NCBI RefSeq assembly: GCF_003991205.1
Contig: NZ_RXOZ01000031.1
Coordinates: 186,001 to 250,000, forward strand
Length of the DNA: 64,000 nt
Direction of reading: 5' to 3'
Source of the DNA: Georgenia sp. SYP-B2076
GTDB lineage: Bacteria; Actinomycetota; Actinomycetes; Actinomycetales; Actinomycetaceae
A model generated the notes under the pieces. That model searched no databases. It saw only the letters and a list, made by a program, of their open reading frames with translations, and had not been told where the DNA came from. The position numbers and the translations under genes are program-made. Below are positions 16,990 to 26,352 of this stretch, in pieces; position 1 is the first letter of the stretch, and the number at the start of each line of letters is the position of its first letter.

Positions 16990-18834
16990 ATGACGAGCAC
17001 CTCCAGCCAGCCGCGCGAGATGCGCCGGCTCACGAAGGTGCTCATCGCGAACCGCGGGGAGATCGCCGTACGCGTGGCCCGCGGGTGCACCGACGCCGGC
17101 ATCGCCACCGTGGGCGTGTACGCGGACAGTGACCGCGACGCCCTCCACGTCAAGCTCTGCGACGAGGCCTTCGCCCTCCACGGGGAGCGCGCCGCCGAGA
17201 CGTACCTCGACGCCGGCAAGATCCTCGAGGTCGCCCGCCGCTCGGGCGCGGACGCCGTCCACCCGGGTTACGGCTTCCTGTCCGAGAACGCCGGGTTCGC
17301 GCAGGCGGTCCTGGACGCCGGCCTGGTGTGGATCGGGCCCCCGCCGGCGGCCATCGAGGCCCTCGGTGACAAGGTCACCGCCCGGCACATCGCCCAGCGG
17401 GTGGGCGCACCCCTCGTCCCCGGCACCGCGGACCCGGTGGCGGACGCCGACGAGATCCTCGCCTTCGCCGACGCCAACGGGCTGCCGATCGCGATCAAGG
17501 CGGCGTTCGGCGGCGGTGGCCGCGGGCTGAAGGTCGCGCGCACCCGCGAGGAGATCCCCGAGATGTTCGACTCGGCCGTGCGCGAGGCCGTCGCCGCCTT
17601 CGGCCGCGGGGAGTGCTTCGTCGAGCGGTTCCTGGACCGGCCCCGCCACGTCGAGACCCAGTGCCTCGCGGACGTGGCCGGCAACGTCGTCGTCGTCTCC
17701 ACCCGCGACTGTTCCCTCCAGCGCCGCCACCAAAAGCTCGTCGAGGAGGCCCCGGCGCCGTTCCTGACCGCCGAGCAGGAGGCCGAGCTCGTCCGCGCCT
17801 CGCAGGCCATCCTCCGCGAGGCGGGCTACGTCGGCGCCGGGACGTGCGAGTTCCTCGTCGGCCAGGACGGGACCATCTCCTTCCTCGAGGTCAACACCCG
17901 CCTGCAGGTCGAGCACCCGGTCACCGAGGAGGTCTCGGGCATCGACCTCGTCCGGGAGCAGCTGCGGCTGGCGGCCGGCGAGGAGCTCGGCTACTCCGAG
18001 GTCGCCACCCGCGGGCACGCCATCGAGATGCGCATCAACGGCGAGGACCCGGCCTCGGGCTTCCTTCCGTCTCCGGGCACCATCACGTCCCTGACGTGGC
18101 CGAGCGGGCCGGGCGTCCGGGTGGAGACCGGCGTGGTGGCCGGCGACACCGTCTCCGGGGCCTTCGACTCCCTGCTCGCCAAGCTGATCATCACCGGCGC
18201 CACCCGCGAGCAGGCCCTCCAGCGCGCCCGCCGCGCGCTGCGCGAGATCGAGATCGTCGGGATGCCCACCGTGCTCCCGTTCCACCGCTCCGTGATGACT
18301 GAGCCGGACTTCGTGGCCGACGAGGGCGCGGGCAGCTTCCGCGTGCACACGACCTGGATCGAGACCGACTACGCCGGCAAGCTCCGCACGCTGCCCACCA
18401 CCCGGCCCGCCGTGCCCACCTCCGCCCCGGCGGAGCGGCCCGTGCAGGCCACGGAGCGCGTTGTCGTGGAGGTCGGGGGAAAGCGCCTCGAGGTCGTCAT
18501 CCCCGCCGGGATGGGCATCTCCACCGGGCCCCGCGGCGCCGCCCGCCGGCCCGCGCGCCGCTCCTCCATCGCCCGCGCGATGAGCGCCGCCGCGAACGGC
18601 GCCGCCCTGACCTCCCCCATGCAGGGCACCATCGTCAAGGTGGCCGTGGCCGACGGCGAGACCGTGGCCGAGGGCGACCTCGTCGTCGTGCTCGAGGCCA
18701 TGAAGATGGAGCAGCCGCTGGTGGCGCACCGCGCCGGGCGCGTGCACAGCATGCAGGCCGGCGTGGGCCAGAACATCGCCACCGGGGCCGTCATCTGCCA
18801 GATCGACCCGCTCGACGACGCCGAGCTGCACTGA
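16990..18834 (+). CDS. Acetyl/propionyl-CoA carboxylase alpha subunit (biotin carboxylase-BCCP fusion)
   Basis: The 614-residue product carboxylates its own biotin with ATP and bicarbonate, to be passed to a separate beta subunit making malonyl- or methylmalonyl-CoA. Biotin carboxylase spans residues about 14-460: [13 protein letters not shown], the ATP-grasp loop [29 protein letters not shown] and [16 protein letters not shown] domain ends the protein with the biotinylation motif EAMKMEQP (Lys near 571). The ATG at 16990 has a good AAGGAG ribosome site; an open frame running about 300 codons further upstream overlaps the UDG gene and is not real. No beta subunit is encoded nearby in this window. 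Confidence 0.95.
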   Translation: MTSTSSQPREMRRLTKVLIANRGEIAVRVARGCTDAGIATVGVYADSDRDALHVKLCDEAFALHGERAAETYLDAGKILEVARRSGADAVHPGYGFLSENAGFAQAVLDAGLVWIGPPPAAIEALGDKVTARHIAQRVGAPLVPGTADPVADADEILAFADANGLPIAIKAAFGGGGRGLKVARTREEIPEMFDSAVREAVAAFGRGECFVERFLDRPRHVETQCLADVAGNVVVVSTRDCSLQRRHQKLVEEAPAPFLTAEQEAELVRASQAILREAGYVGAGTCEFLVGQDGTISFLEVNTRLQVEHPVTEEVSGIDLVREQLRLAAGEELGYSEVATRGHAIEMRINGEDPASGFLPSPGTITSLTWPSGPGVRVETGVVAGDTVSGAFDSLLAKLIITGATREQALQRARRALREIEIVGMPTVLPFHRSVMTEPDFVADEGAGSFRVHTTWIETDYAGKLRTLPTTRPAVPTSAPAERPVQATERVVVEVGGKRLEVVIPAGMGISTGPRGAARRPARRSSIARAMSAAANGAALTSPMQGTIVKVAVADGETVAEGDLVVVLEAMKMEQPLVAHRAGRVHSMQAGVGQNIATGAVICQIDPLDDAELH

Positions 18835-18866
18835 CCGGGCGGGGCGTCGACCCGCGGCGGGCGATC

Positions 18867-18955
18867 GCCCCACGAGTGGTGCTGGAGTGACGACGCGCGG
18901 CGCGTGACCTGGCGCTCTGCGGCGCGGTTGATCACTCCTGCCCCAGTCGTGGGGC
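18867..18955. terminator. Long inverted repeat after accA-like gene
   Basis: A 23-nt arm (18867-18889, GCCCCACGAGTGGTGCTGGA...) pairs with 18933-18955 at 20 of 23 positions across 43 bp. A second small hairpin (GGGGCA-ctt-GCCCC) overlaps its right end. It may be a terminator or a small repeat element; no coding potential is seen. Confidence 0.55.
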
Positions 18956-19058
18956 ACTTGCCCCGGCTGCCCGGTCGAAGGCGCCTCTGCGGGCCAAGTC
19001 GCCCCGACGGGTGTCCCGCCGCGGGGACGCGGCGGCACGGCTGTGCGAGGCTGATCCC

Positions 19059-20015
19059 GTGCCCTCGCCCGCCCGTCGCCCCTCGCGCGCGCGCCGCCTG
19101 CCGGACGCGCGCGTCCACCGCCAGCCCGGCGACGGCTGGGTCGAGTGCGCCTGCGGGAACCCGCACTGGGGCCTCAACGGCGCCGCGGGGCTGCTGCTGT
19201 GGCGGTCCGGCGCCGACGGGCCCCAGCTCGTGCTGCAGCACCGCGCCCTGTGGTCGCACCACGGCGGCACCTGGGGCCTGCCCGGCGGGGCCATCAGCGA
19301 CGGCGAGACACCGGTGGCCGGCGCGGTCCGCGAGGCCGCGGAGGAGGCGGGCGTGGTGCCGGCGTCGATGCGCGTGCGCGCGACGCGGGCCCTGGTCCAC
19401 CCGGACTGGGCGTACACCACCGTCCTGGCCGAGGCCACCGGGCCCGTCACCCCGCGCGTGAGCGACCCCGAGAGCATCGCGGTGCAGTGGGTCGACCTCG
19501 CGTCGATCGAGGACTACGAGCTCCTCCCGGCGTTCGGCGCGACGCTCCCGGAGCTGCGCACGATGCTGCGCCGCCTGGTGCTCGTGGTCGACGCCGCCAA
19601 CGTCGTCGGCTCCCGCCCCGACGGCTGGTGGGCCGACCGCCACGGCGCGACCCTGCGCCTGCGCGACCACCTCGTCCGGCTCGCCCACGAGGGCCTCCCC
19701 GCGGCCGACGTCGGCCTGCCCGGCGAGCGGTGGTACCCCGAGATCGTGCTGGTCACCGAGGGCGCGGGCCGGGGCGTCGCGGGCGTGGACGGCGTGTTGG
19801 TCGTGGAGGCCGACGGCAGCGGCGACGACGCGGTCGTCGCGACCGTGCGCGGGCTGCAGGGCGGCCGCGCACGGGCCGGGGCCCGGGACGGGGAGGGCGG
19901 CCGCGTGGCAGCCCAGGGCGTCGACGTCGCCGTGACCACCGCCGACCGCGGGCTCGCCGCGCGGGTGGAGGCGCTCGGCGCCCGCACCCTCGGCCCGCGC
20001 CTGGTGCGCAACTGA
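19059..20015 (+). CDS. NUDIX hydrolase fused to a NYN/PIN-like domain
   Basis: The 318-residue product has two domains. Residues about 25-165 hold a NUDIX domain with the signature [25 protein letters not shown] following, preceded by [11 protein letters not shown]. From about residue 170, [20 protein letters not shown] opens a second domain with the DAANVVGS acidic motif of NYN/PIN-like nucleases and a further Asp near the end ([12 protein letters not shown]). The combination suggests coupled nucleotide and RNA metabolism. GTG 19059 is chosen because AGGCT at -10 position lies 6-7 nt upstream and the sequence before it is not NUDIX-like; 19011 is the alternative. Confidence 0.85.
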   Translation: MPSPARRPSRARRLPDARVHRQPGDGWVECACGNPHWGLNGAAGLLLWRSGADGPQLVLQHRALWSHHGGTWGLPGGAISDGETPVAGAVREAAEEAGVVPASMRVRATRALVHPDWAYTTVLAEATGPVTPRVSDPESIAVQWVDLASIEDYELLPAFGATLPELRTMLRRLVLVVDAANVVGSRPDGWWADRHGATLRLRDHLVRLAHEGLPAADVGLPGERWYPEIVLVTEGAGRGVAGVDGVLVVEADGSGDDAVVATVRGLQGGRARAGARDGEGGRVAAQGVDVAVTTADRGLAARVEALGARTLGPRLVRN

Positions 20016-20084
20016 CCGCCGAGAGACCGCTCACACCGGCCCCCACGCGCTGGACGCCTCGGACGTCGCGCCGGCGGGTCCACG

Positions 20085-20090
20085 TACCCT
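20085..20090 (+). promoter_or_regulatory. -10 box of leaderless dapD promoter
   Basis: TACCCT (TAnnnT) ends 7 nt before the ATG of dapD, so transcription probably begins at the start codon. Confidence 0.5.
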
Positions 20091-20097
20091 GTCAGGC

Positions 20098-21063
20098 ATG
20101 ACCGAGCGCACCGCCTGGGCCCATGGACTGGCCACGATCACCGACGCCGGCGACACCCTCGACGTGTGGTACCCAGCCCCCGCGTTGGGCGCCGCCCCCG
20201 AGGGCGCGGCGGTCCCCGCCGAGCTGAGCGGGCTGGAGGGCGCCGACGCGGCCCGCCGCGTCCGCACCGAGCTGGTGCGCACAGAGATCGACCTCGACGC
20301 CGCGCCCGCCTCGGCCGCGGACGCGTACCTGCGCCTGCACCTGCTCTCCCACACCCTGGTCGCGCCGAACACGATCAACCTCGACGGCATCTTCGGCCAG
20401 CTCCCCAACGTCGTGTGGACCTCGGCGGGCCCGTGCGCCGTCGACGGCTTCGAGGCAACCCGGGCGCGCCTGCGCGCCGCGCACGGCGCCGTGACCGTGT
20501 ACGGCGTCGACAAGTTCCCCCGCATGGTGGACTACGTCGTCCCCGCCGGCGTGCGCATCGCCGACGCCGACCGCGTGCGGCTGGGCGCGCACCTCGCCGA
20601 GGGCACCACCGTGATGCACGAGGGCTTCGTCAACTTCAACGCCGGGACGCTGGGCCGCTCGATGGTCGAGGGCCGGGTCTCCCAGGGCGTCGTCGTGCAC
20701 GACGGCGCGGACATCGGCGGGGGCGCCTCGATCATGGGCACCCTCTCGGGCGGGGGGAAGCAGGTCATCTCCGTCGGCCCCCGCTCCCTGCTCGGCGCGA
20801 ACGCCGGCCTGGGCATCTCCCTCGGCGCCGACTGCGTCGTCGAGGCCGGCCTGTACCTCACGGCCGGCACCAAGGTCTCCGTGCTGACCGGCGGGGGGAC
20901 CCGGCCCGAGAGCGGCCAGCTCGACGAGCCGCCGGTCGTCTCGGCCCGTGACCTCTCCGGCAAGGACAACCTGCTCTTCCGCCGCAACTCCCTCTCCGGC
21001 GCCGTCGAGGCGATCCCGCGCAAGGGCACCGGGGTGGAGCTCAACGCCGCGCTGCATGCCTAG
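20098..21063 (+). CDS. dapD: 2,3,4,5-tetrahydropyridine-2,6-dicarboxylate N-succinyltransferase
   Basis: DapD transfers succinyl from succinyl-CoA to tetrahydrodipicolinate in the succinylase branch of lysine/diaminopimelate synthesis. The 321-residue product is of the actinobacterial type: [40 protein letters not shown], the left-handed beta-helix hexapeptides ([20 protein letters not shown]) and the substrate region [12 protein letters not shown]. Downstream steps are supplied in part by DapC at 30687. The ATG at 20098 is supported by homology and its -10 box. Its last 8 bases overlap the start of the next gene. Confidence 0.96.
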   Translation: MTERTAWAHGLATITDAGDTLDVWYPAPALGAAPEGAAVPAELSGLEGADAARRVRTELVRTEIDLDAAPASAADAYLRLHLLSHTLVAPNTINLDGIFGQLPNVVWTSAGPCAVDGFEATRARLRAAHGAVTVYGVDKFPRMVDYVVPAGVRIADADRVRLGAHLAEGTTVMHEGFVNFNAGTLGRSMVEGRVSQGVVVHDGADIGGGASIMGTLSGGGKQVISVGPRSLLGANAGLGISLGADCVVEAGLYLTAGTKVSVLTGGGTRPESGQLDEPPVVSARDLSGKDNLLFRRNSLSGAVEAIPRKGTGVELNAALHA

Positions 21064-22249
21064 GGCGAACGCTGCCCGGCCCGAGCCGCGCCGGTTCCCG
21101 GCACCCCGGTCGCAGCCGCGCCGGTCCTCGGCGTCCCGGTCGCAGCCGCGCCGGTCCCCCGCGCCCCGGTCCCAGCCCGCCCGGTCCCAGCCCCGCCGGA
21201 CGCAGCCGCACCGGACGCGGCCGGGCCGCCGGCGCTCGCGCGCGCGCCGGCTCGTCGGGCGCACGGTGGTCCTGCTGCTGGCCCTCGCCCTCACGGTCGC
21301 CGGCGTGGTGCTGGCGCTGAACGTCTTCACCACCTCCAGCGCCTCGGGATCCTGCGTGGTCACGCTGGACGACGGCACCCAGCAGGCCCTGGACGCTGAC
21401 CAGGCGGACAACGCCGCCCTGTTCGCCGCCGTGGCCGCGCACCGGGACCTGCCCGCGCGCGCCGTGACCGTCGCGATCGCCACCGGGCTGCAGGAGTCGA
21501 AGCTGCGCAACATCGACTACGGCGACCGGGACTCCGTCGGGCTGTTCCAGCAGCGCCCGTCCCAGGGTTGGGGCACCGTCGAGCAGATCATGGACCCCGT
21601 CTACTCCACGAACGCCTTCTACGACGTGCTCGTCACGGTCGAGGGCTGGGAGGGCAAGGCCGTCACCGACGCGGCCCAGGACGTCCAGCGCTCCGCCTTC
21701 CCCGACGCCTACGCCCAGCACGAGTCCCGCGGGCGCGCCTTCGCGTCCGCGCTGTCGGGCTACTCCCCCGCCGCGCTCACCTGCCACCTCGATCCCCAGT
21801 CCGGGGCGTCGGGCGACGCCGGTGCCGCCGCGGCGTCCGGCGGCGCGGGCGCCCAGGCCGCTGCTCCCGGCACGCCGGCCGATGGCCCGACCGCCACGGA
21901 CGGCCAGCTCACCGCCACCCAGCGCCTCGGCATCATCCAGCAGCGCCTCGTGCGCGACTACGTGGACATCGCCTCCCAGGTGGGCGCGGGCGGCGTCCTC
22001 GAGGTCGACGCCACCTCCCTGCCCGCCGGGCTCGCCCCCACACCGCAGCGCCAGGCCTGGGGCGTGGCCCAGTGGGCGGTCGCCACGGCCAGCCAGACCG
22101 GCGCGAGCGTCGTCGCCGTCGACGGGCAGGCGTGGGTCCGCGCGGACGGCGACGAGGCGCGGTGGCGCCCGATCGCGGACGCGGGCCTGCCCGGCGCCAT
22201 CGCGGGCGCGGCGGCCGCGGCCGGGCCGGGCGTCGTCGTCATCGCCTGA
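21056..22249 (+). CDS. Membrane-anchored lysozyme-like domain protein
   Basis: The 397-residue product starts with about 65 residues of very basic Arg/Pro/Ser sequence, including three RSQPRR decapeptides from a 30-bp DNA repeat. One transmembrane helix follows (about residues 66-90, [20 protein letters not shown]). The outer part contains [20 protein letters not shown], then [16 protein letters not shown]. This lysozyme-like segment, with a candidate catalytic Glu in QESKL, is seen in many actinobacterial wall proteins. A Gly/Ala linker and a C-terminal domain of unknown type (about 285-397) follow. The ATG overlaps the dapD stop by 8 bp, suggesting coupling of DAP synthesis to a wall protein. 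Activity is inferred. Confidence 0.8.
   Translation: MPRANAARPEPRRFPAPRSQPRRSSASRSQPRRSPAPRSQPARSQPRRTQPHRTRPGRRRSRARRLVGRTVVLLLALALTVAGVVLALNVFTTSSASGSCVVTLDDGTQQALDADQADNAALFAAVAAHRDLPARAVTVAIATGLQESKLRNIDYGDRDSVGLFQQRPSQGWGTVEQIMDPVYSTNAFYDVLVTVEGWEGKAVTDAAQDVQRSAFPDAYAQHESRGRAFASALSGYSPAALTCHLDPQSGASGDAGAAAASGGAGAQAAAPGTPADGPTATDGQLTATQRLGIIQQRLVRDYVDIASQVGAGGVLEVDATSLPAGLAPTPQRQAWGVAQWAVATASQTGASVVAVDGQAWVRADGDEARWRPIADAGLPGAIAGAAAAAGPGVVVIA
21094..21183 (+). repeat. 30-bp tandem repeat, 3 copies
   Basis: Imperfect units at 21094-21123, 21124-21153 and 21154-21183 encode the (F/S)xAxRSQP(R/A)R basic decapeptides before the membrane helix of the lysozyme-like protein. Confidence 0.7.
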
Positions 22250-22267
22250 CAGTGGTCATGCCCCCGG

Positions 22268-23473
22268 TCACCCCACGAACGCGCTGATCCCCGTGATGGC
22301 GCGGCCGACGACGAGCTGGTTGATCTCGTTCGTGCCCTCGAACGTGTAGATCGCCTCGGCGTCGGCGAAGAACCGGGCCACGTCGGTGTCGAGGGTGATG
22401 CCGTTGCCGCCGGCGACCTCGCGGGCGAGCGCGACCGTCTCCCGGGTGCGCCGGGCGATCCAGCCCTTGGCGAGCGCCGCGTCCTCGTTGCGGTAGCCCC
22501 CGGCGTCCTCCAGCTGGCTCAGCCGCACCGCCATGCCGAGCGACGCCGTGAGGTTGCCCAGCATGGTCGCGAGCTTGTCCTGGACCAGCTGGTAGCCGGC
22601 GATCGGCCGCCCGAACTGCGTCCGGGTGCCGGTGTAGCGCACGGCCGCCTCGTACGCGCCCGCCTGCGCGCCGACGGCGAGCCACGAGACGTCGGCCCGC
22701 ATCGAGCGCAGCAGCCGGTTGACGTCCTTGAAGGAGCTGACGTTCTGCAGGCGCTGCGCCTCGGGAACGACGACGTCGTCAAGGGTGATGTCCCCGTTGT
22801 TGACGATGCGCACGGCGATCTTCCGCTCGATCTTCTCGATGGCGACGCCGTCGGCGTGGGCGTCGACGAGGAACGCCTTCACCTGGCCGTCGGCCTCGTC
22901 GCGGGCGACCACCGTGAGGTAGTCCGCGTACGCCGCGCCGCCGATCCACCGCTTGGCGCCGCTCAGGACCCAGGCGTCGCCCTGCCGCCGGGCGGTGGTC
23001 TCGAGCCCCTGGGCGACGTCGCTGCCGTGGTCCGGCTCGGTGAGCGCGAAGACGCCCTTGACCGCCCAGGAGCGCACCCCCGGGTCGAACCGGGCCACCT
23101 GCTCGGGCGAGCCGCCGAGCAGGATGCTGTTGCGGAACAGGGTCGCCTGGGCGCCGTAGAACACCGCGACCGAGACGTCGGTGCGCGCGAGCTCGAGCAT
23201 GCGGAAGCCCTTGTACAGCGCGCTCGGCTCGTCGCCCGCCAGCTCCGGGGGCGACATGAGGTCCAGCTCCTCGATGGGCCCGCGGATCTGCTCGGGGAAC
23301 TCGCCCCGGTCCCAGTGGTCGTTCACGAGCGGCTTGACGTCCCGGTCGAGCACGGCGCGCAGCCTGCCCAGCACGGCACGCTCCGCGTCCGAGAGGAGGG
23401 ACTCGTAGTTGAACGGGTCGACGGCCCCGTAGAGCCTCGTCGCGTTCTCCTGGCCCACCGGCGCCGGCCTCAC
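22268..23473 (-). CDS. Acyl-CoA dehydrogenase family protein
   Basis: This FAD enzyme oxidises an acyl-CoA to the 2-enoyl-CoA. The 401-residue product has the usual landmarks: VKGVFALTEPDHGSDVAQGL, WVLSGAKRWIGGAAYADYLT, RTQFGRPIAGYQLVQDKLA and the catalytic-Glu region FFADAEAIYTFEGTNEINQL. The GTG at 23473 gives a GTGA overlap with the MaoC stop; sequence upstream in this frame is a shadow of the MaoC gene. It is the last gene of a five-gene operon. If the pathway handles hydroxyphenylpropanoids, its substrate would be the saturated arylpropanoyl-CoA. Confidence 0.92.
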   Translation of the reverse strand: MRPAPVGQENATRLYGAVDPFNYESLLSDAERAVLGRLRAVLDRDVKPLVNDHWDRGEFPEQIRGPIEELDLMSPPELAGDEPSALYKGFRMLELARTDVSVAVFYGAQATLFRNSILLGGSPEQVARFDPGVRSWAVKGVFALTEPDHGSDVAQGLETTARRQGDAWVLSGAKRWIGGAAYADYLTVVARDEADGQVKAFLVDAHADGVAIEKIERKIAVRIVNNGDITLDDVVVPEAQRLQNVSSFKDVNRLLRSMRADVSWLAVGAQAGAYEAAVRYTGTRTQFGRPIAGYQLVQDKLATMLGNLTASLGMAVRLSQLEDAGGYRNEDAALAKGWIARRTRETVALAREVAGGNGITLDTDVARFFADAEAIYTFEGTNEINQLVVGRAITGISAFVG

Positions 23474-23922
23474 TCGTAGAACCGGTAGAGCGTGGTCGCC
23501 GCCACCGCTGGCTTGGTGGTGCCCTCGACCTCGACGACGTTCTCCAGGACGATCTGGTAGCCGCCGGCGATCTCGGTGACGTCCTTGATCGTGGAGCCCA
23601 TGCGCACGCGCGCGCCGACCTTCACCGGGGACGGGAAGCGCACCTTGTCGAGGCCGTAGTTGACCTTCGTGGTGACGCCGTCGACCTGGAGGAGCTCCTC
23701 GGACAGCGGGATCATCAGCGCGAGGCTGAGGTAGCCGTGGGCGATCGGCGCGCCGAACGGGCCGCCCTTGGCCCGCTCGGGGTCGACGTGGATCCACTGG
23801 TGGTCGTCGGTGGCGTCGGCGAACAGGTTGACCTGCTCCTGGGTGATCTCGCGGTACGCGGAGTACCCGAGGTCGGTGCCGGCGAGCGCCGGCAGGTCCT
23901 GGAAGCTGACGGTGGTGGTCAC
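23470..23922 (-). CDS. MaoC family dehydratase (enoyl-CoA hydratase type)
   Basis: A 150-residue hot-dog-fold protein with the hydratase-2 motif: FADATDDHQWIHVDPERAKG, GPFGAPIAHGYLSLAL and NYGLDKVRFPSPVKVGARVR. The Asp/His pair is in the DDHQWIH segment. It is expected to hydrate the 2-enoyl-CoA made by the neighbouring dehydrogenase. The GTG start at 23922 forms a GTGA overlap with the CoA-ligase stop; family length (about 150) agrees. Confidence 0.92.
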   Translation of the reverse strand: MTTTVSFQDLPALAGTDLGYSAYREITQEQVNLFADATDDHQWIHVDPERAKGGPFGAPIAHGYLSLALMIPLSEELLQVDGVTTKVNYGLDKVRFPSPVKVGARVRMGSTIKDVTEIAGGYQIVLENVVEVEGTTKPAVAATTLYRFYE

Positions 23923-25448
23923 GCGGTCTCCTCGATGGTCGTGGGGATGAGGTGCTTCTGGAGCTTGCCCGTGGCGGTGCGTGGGAGCTGGTCGACGAAC
24001 ACGATGTCCTTGGGGATCTTGTAGCGGGCGAGGCGGTCCTGGAGCGTGGCGATGAGCTGCTCGGCGGTCAGGGTGGCCCCCTCGGCGAGGACGACGTAGG
24101 CGTGGCCGACCTCGCCCCACCTGCGGTCCGCCACCCCGATGACGGCCGCCTCGGCCACCCCGGGGATGTCCAGCAGCGCGTTCTCCACCTCGGCGGGGTA
24201 CACGTTCTCCCCGCCGGAGATGAACATGTCCTTGAGGCGGTCCTTGATGTAGACGTAGCCGTCCTCGTCCACGGTGGCGAGGTCCCCGGTGTGGTACCAG
24301 CCGTCGCGGATGGCCTCGGCGGTGGCCTCGGGCTTGTTCCAGTAGCCCCGCATGATGTTGGGCCCCTGGGCGATGACCTCGCCGATCTCCCCCGGCGCGA
24401 CGTCGCGCCCGTCCGGGGTCACGACGCGACCCTCCACCCAGAAGTGCGGCCGGCCCGCCGACCCGGACTTGCGGAAGGAGTCCTCGGAGAGCAGCAGGTA
24501 GATGCCCGGCGCGGTCTCCGTCATGCCGAAGCCCTGCTGGATGGCCACGCCGCGGTCGGCCCAGGTGCGCAGCATCCGGTCGGGCAGCGGCGACCCGCCC
24601 ACCAGGACGTTGCGCAGGCTGGACAGGTCCGTGCCGGCGAAGTCCGGGTGGAGGGCGAGGGAGTCCATCATGGCCGGCACCGCGAACAGGGAGGTGACAC
24701 CCTCGTCCGCGATGGTCGCGAGCACCGTCTCTGGCTTGAACGCGGACTGGATGATGACCTTGCCGCCCTTGAGGAAGGTCGGCATCGTCATCGTGTTCAG
24801 GCCGGCCACGTGGAAGAGCGGCGCGACGGCGAGCATCACCTCGTCGCGGACGAAGTCGGTGTCCACCAGCGCCGTGAAGTACTGGAAGCTCAGGGACCCG
24901 TGGGTGTGGACGGCGCCCTTGGGCCGCCCCGTGGTGCCCGAGGTGTACATGATCATCGCCGGGTCGTCCCAGCTCACCGGCTCGTCGATGACCTCGGTGC
25001 CCCCCGAGGCGAGGAACGCCTCGTAGTCGTCGGCGCCCGCCGCCCCGGCGGACGCGCCGTCGACGCCCACCCAGCGCACACCGGGCAGGTGGGCCAGCCT
25101 CGCGGCGTGCCCGGCGTGCTCGGCGCCGTGGACGACGACGGAGGCCCCGGAGTCGGTGAGGATGTACTCCACCTCCGCGGGGGCGAGCCGGGCGTTGATG
25201 ATCACCCAGATGGCGCCGAGCTGGGTGGTGGCGAAGAACGTCTCGAGGAGCGAGGGGTGGTTGAACCCGACGTAGGCCACCCGGTCCCCGCGCCGCACGC
25301 CGGCCGCCCGCAGCGCGTTCGCCAGCTGCCTGGTGCGGCGCTCGACGTCGGCGTAGGTGTCCACCCGGTCGCCGTGGACCAGCGCGGGCCGCGCGGCCCC
25401 GTTCTTGACCCGCCGCGCCGGCCAGGAGCCGATGCCCAGGTCACGCAC
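23919..25448 (-). CDS. AMP-forming acyl-CoA ligase
   Basis: The product activates a carboxylic acid with ATP and CoA. It has AMP-binding motif A5-type PAMIMYTSGTTGRPKGAVHT, GFGMTETAPG, the YHTGDLATVDEDGYVYIKDR hinge and the C-terminal Lys in PRTATGKLQKH. The GTG at 25448 (protein beginning VRDLGIGSW) has GGGGGTGAG about 7 nt upstream and is preferred over 25469; it leaves an 8-bp overlap with the amidohydrolase gene. The substrate is probably aromatic or short/medium chain, judging only from its operon partners. Confidence 0.92.
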   Translation of the reverse strand: MRDLGIGSWPARRVKNGAARPALVHGDRVDTYADVERRTRQLANALRAAGVRRGDRVAYVGFNHPSLLETFFATTQLGAIWVIINARLAPAEVEYILTDSGASVVVHGAEHAGHAARLAHLPGVRWVGVDGASAGAAGADDYEAFLASGGTEVIDEPVSWDDPAMIMYTSGTTGRPKGAVHTHGSLSFQYFTALVDTDFVRDEVMLAVAPLFHVAGLNTMTMPTFLKGGKVIIQSAFKPETVLATIADEGVTSLFAVPAMMDSLALHPDFAGTDLSSLRNVLVGGSPLPDRMLRTWADRGVAIQQGFGMTETAPGIYLLLSEDSFRKSGSAGRPHFWVEGRVVTPDGRDVAPGEIGEVIAQGPNIMRGYWNKPEATAEAIRDGWYHTGDLATVDEDGYVYIKDRLKDMFISGGENVYPAEVENALLDIPGVAEAAVIGVADRRWGEVGHAYVVLAEGATLTAEQLIATLQDRLARYKIPKDIVFVDQLPRTATGKLQKHLIPTTIEETA

Positions 25449-26352
25449 GCGGCTCACCCCCGGCGGCACCCGACCCGAGCCCGAGGACGCGCACGGCGTT
25501 GTCCTTGACGATCTTCGGGCGCACCTCGTCCTTGAGGTCGAGGCCCTCGAAGTCCCGCATCCACCGCTCGGGCGTCAGCAGCGGGAAGTCGGAGCCGAAG
25601 AGGACCTTGTCCTGCAGCACCGAGTTGGCCTGCTTGACCAGGGCCGGCGGGAAGTACTTCGGCGACCACCCGGACAGGTCGATGTAGACGTTGCCCTTGT
25701 GCGTGGCCACCGAGATCGCCTCGTCCTGCCACGGCACCGAGGGGTGGGCCATGATGATGTCCAGCCCGGGGAACGTGGCGGCGACGGCGTCGAGCAGCAT
25801 GGGGTTGGACAGGCCCAGCTTGATGCCGAACCCACCGGGCATCCGGGCGCCGATGCCGGTCTGGCCCGTGTGGAAGATCGCCGGCAGCCCGGCCTCCTCG
25901 ATGGCGGCGTACAGCGGGAAGTACCGCTCGTCGGAGGGGTCGAAGTCCTGCAGCGAGGGGTGGAACTTGAACCCGCGCACGCCCAGCTCCTCGACCTGCC
26001 GGCGGGCGCGGTCGACGGCGTCCGCGGCGTGGGGGTCCACGGACCCGAAGGGGATGAGCACGTCGTTGTTGCGCGCGGCGCCCTCGACGATCTCCTCGGT
26101 GCTGTTCGGGGCGTGGCCGAGCTTCGTGGTGGCGTCCACGGTAAAGACGACGGCGGCCATCTTCCGCTCGCGGTAGTAGGCGGCCGTCTCGTCGATGGTC
26201 AGCCGGTCGGTGGGCGCCTTGAAGTACTTCGCGGCGGCGTCCAGCACCTCGCCGGGCAGGGAGAGGTGGCCGTCGTGGTCCTTCTCCACGTGCACGTGGG
26301 TGTCGACGGCGACGACGGCGGCCGGGTCGACGGCGCACTCGTAGCGGGTCAT
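25441..26352 (-). CDS. Amidohydrolase family 2 protein (CouO-like beta-ketoacyl-CoA hydrolase candidate)
   Basis: The 303-residue TIM-barrel metal-dependent hydrolase opens with VAVDTHVHVEKDHDGH and contains VRGFKFHPSLQDFDPSD, IFHTGQTGIG, IIMAHPSVPWQ and KVLFGSDFPLLTPERW. These place the metal ligands (HxH, His, His, Asp) as in the ACMSD-like branch. Proteins of this type in acyl-CoA operons include the 4-hydroxyphenyl-beta-ketoacyl-CoA hydrolases of phenylpropanoid catabolism; the operon content here fits that role. The ATG at 26352 overlaps the SDR stop (ATGA). Confidence 0.88.
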   Translation of the reverse strand: MTRYECAVDPAAVVAVDTHVHVEKDHDGHLSLPGEVLDAAAKYFKAPTDRLTIDETAAYYRERKMAAVVFTVDATTKLGHAPNSTEEIVEGAARNNDVLIPFGSVDPHAADAVDRARRQVEELGVRGFKFHPSLQDFDPSDERYFPLYAAIEEAGLPAIFHTGQTGIGARMPGGFGIKLGLSNPMLLDAVAATFPGLDIIMAHPSVPWQDEAISVATHKGNVYIDLSGWSPKYFPPALVKQANSVLQDKVLFGSDFPLLTPERWMRDFEGLDLKDEVRPKIVKDNAVRVLGLGSGAAGGEPRA

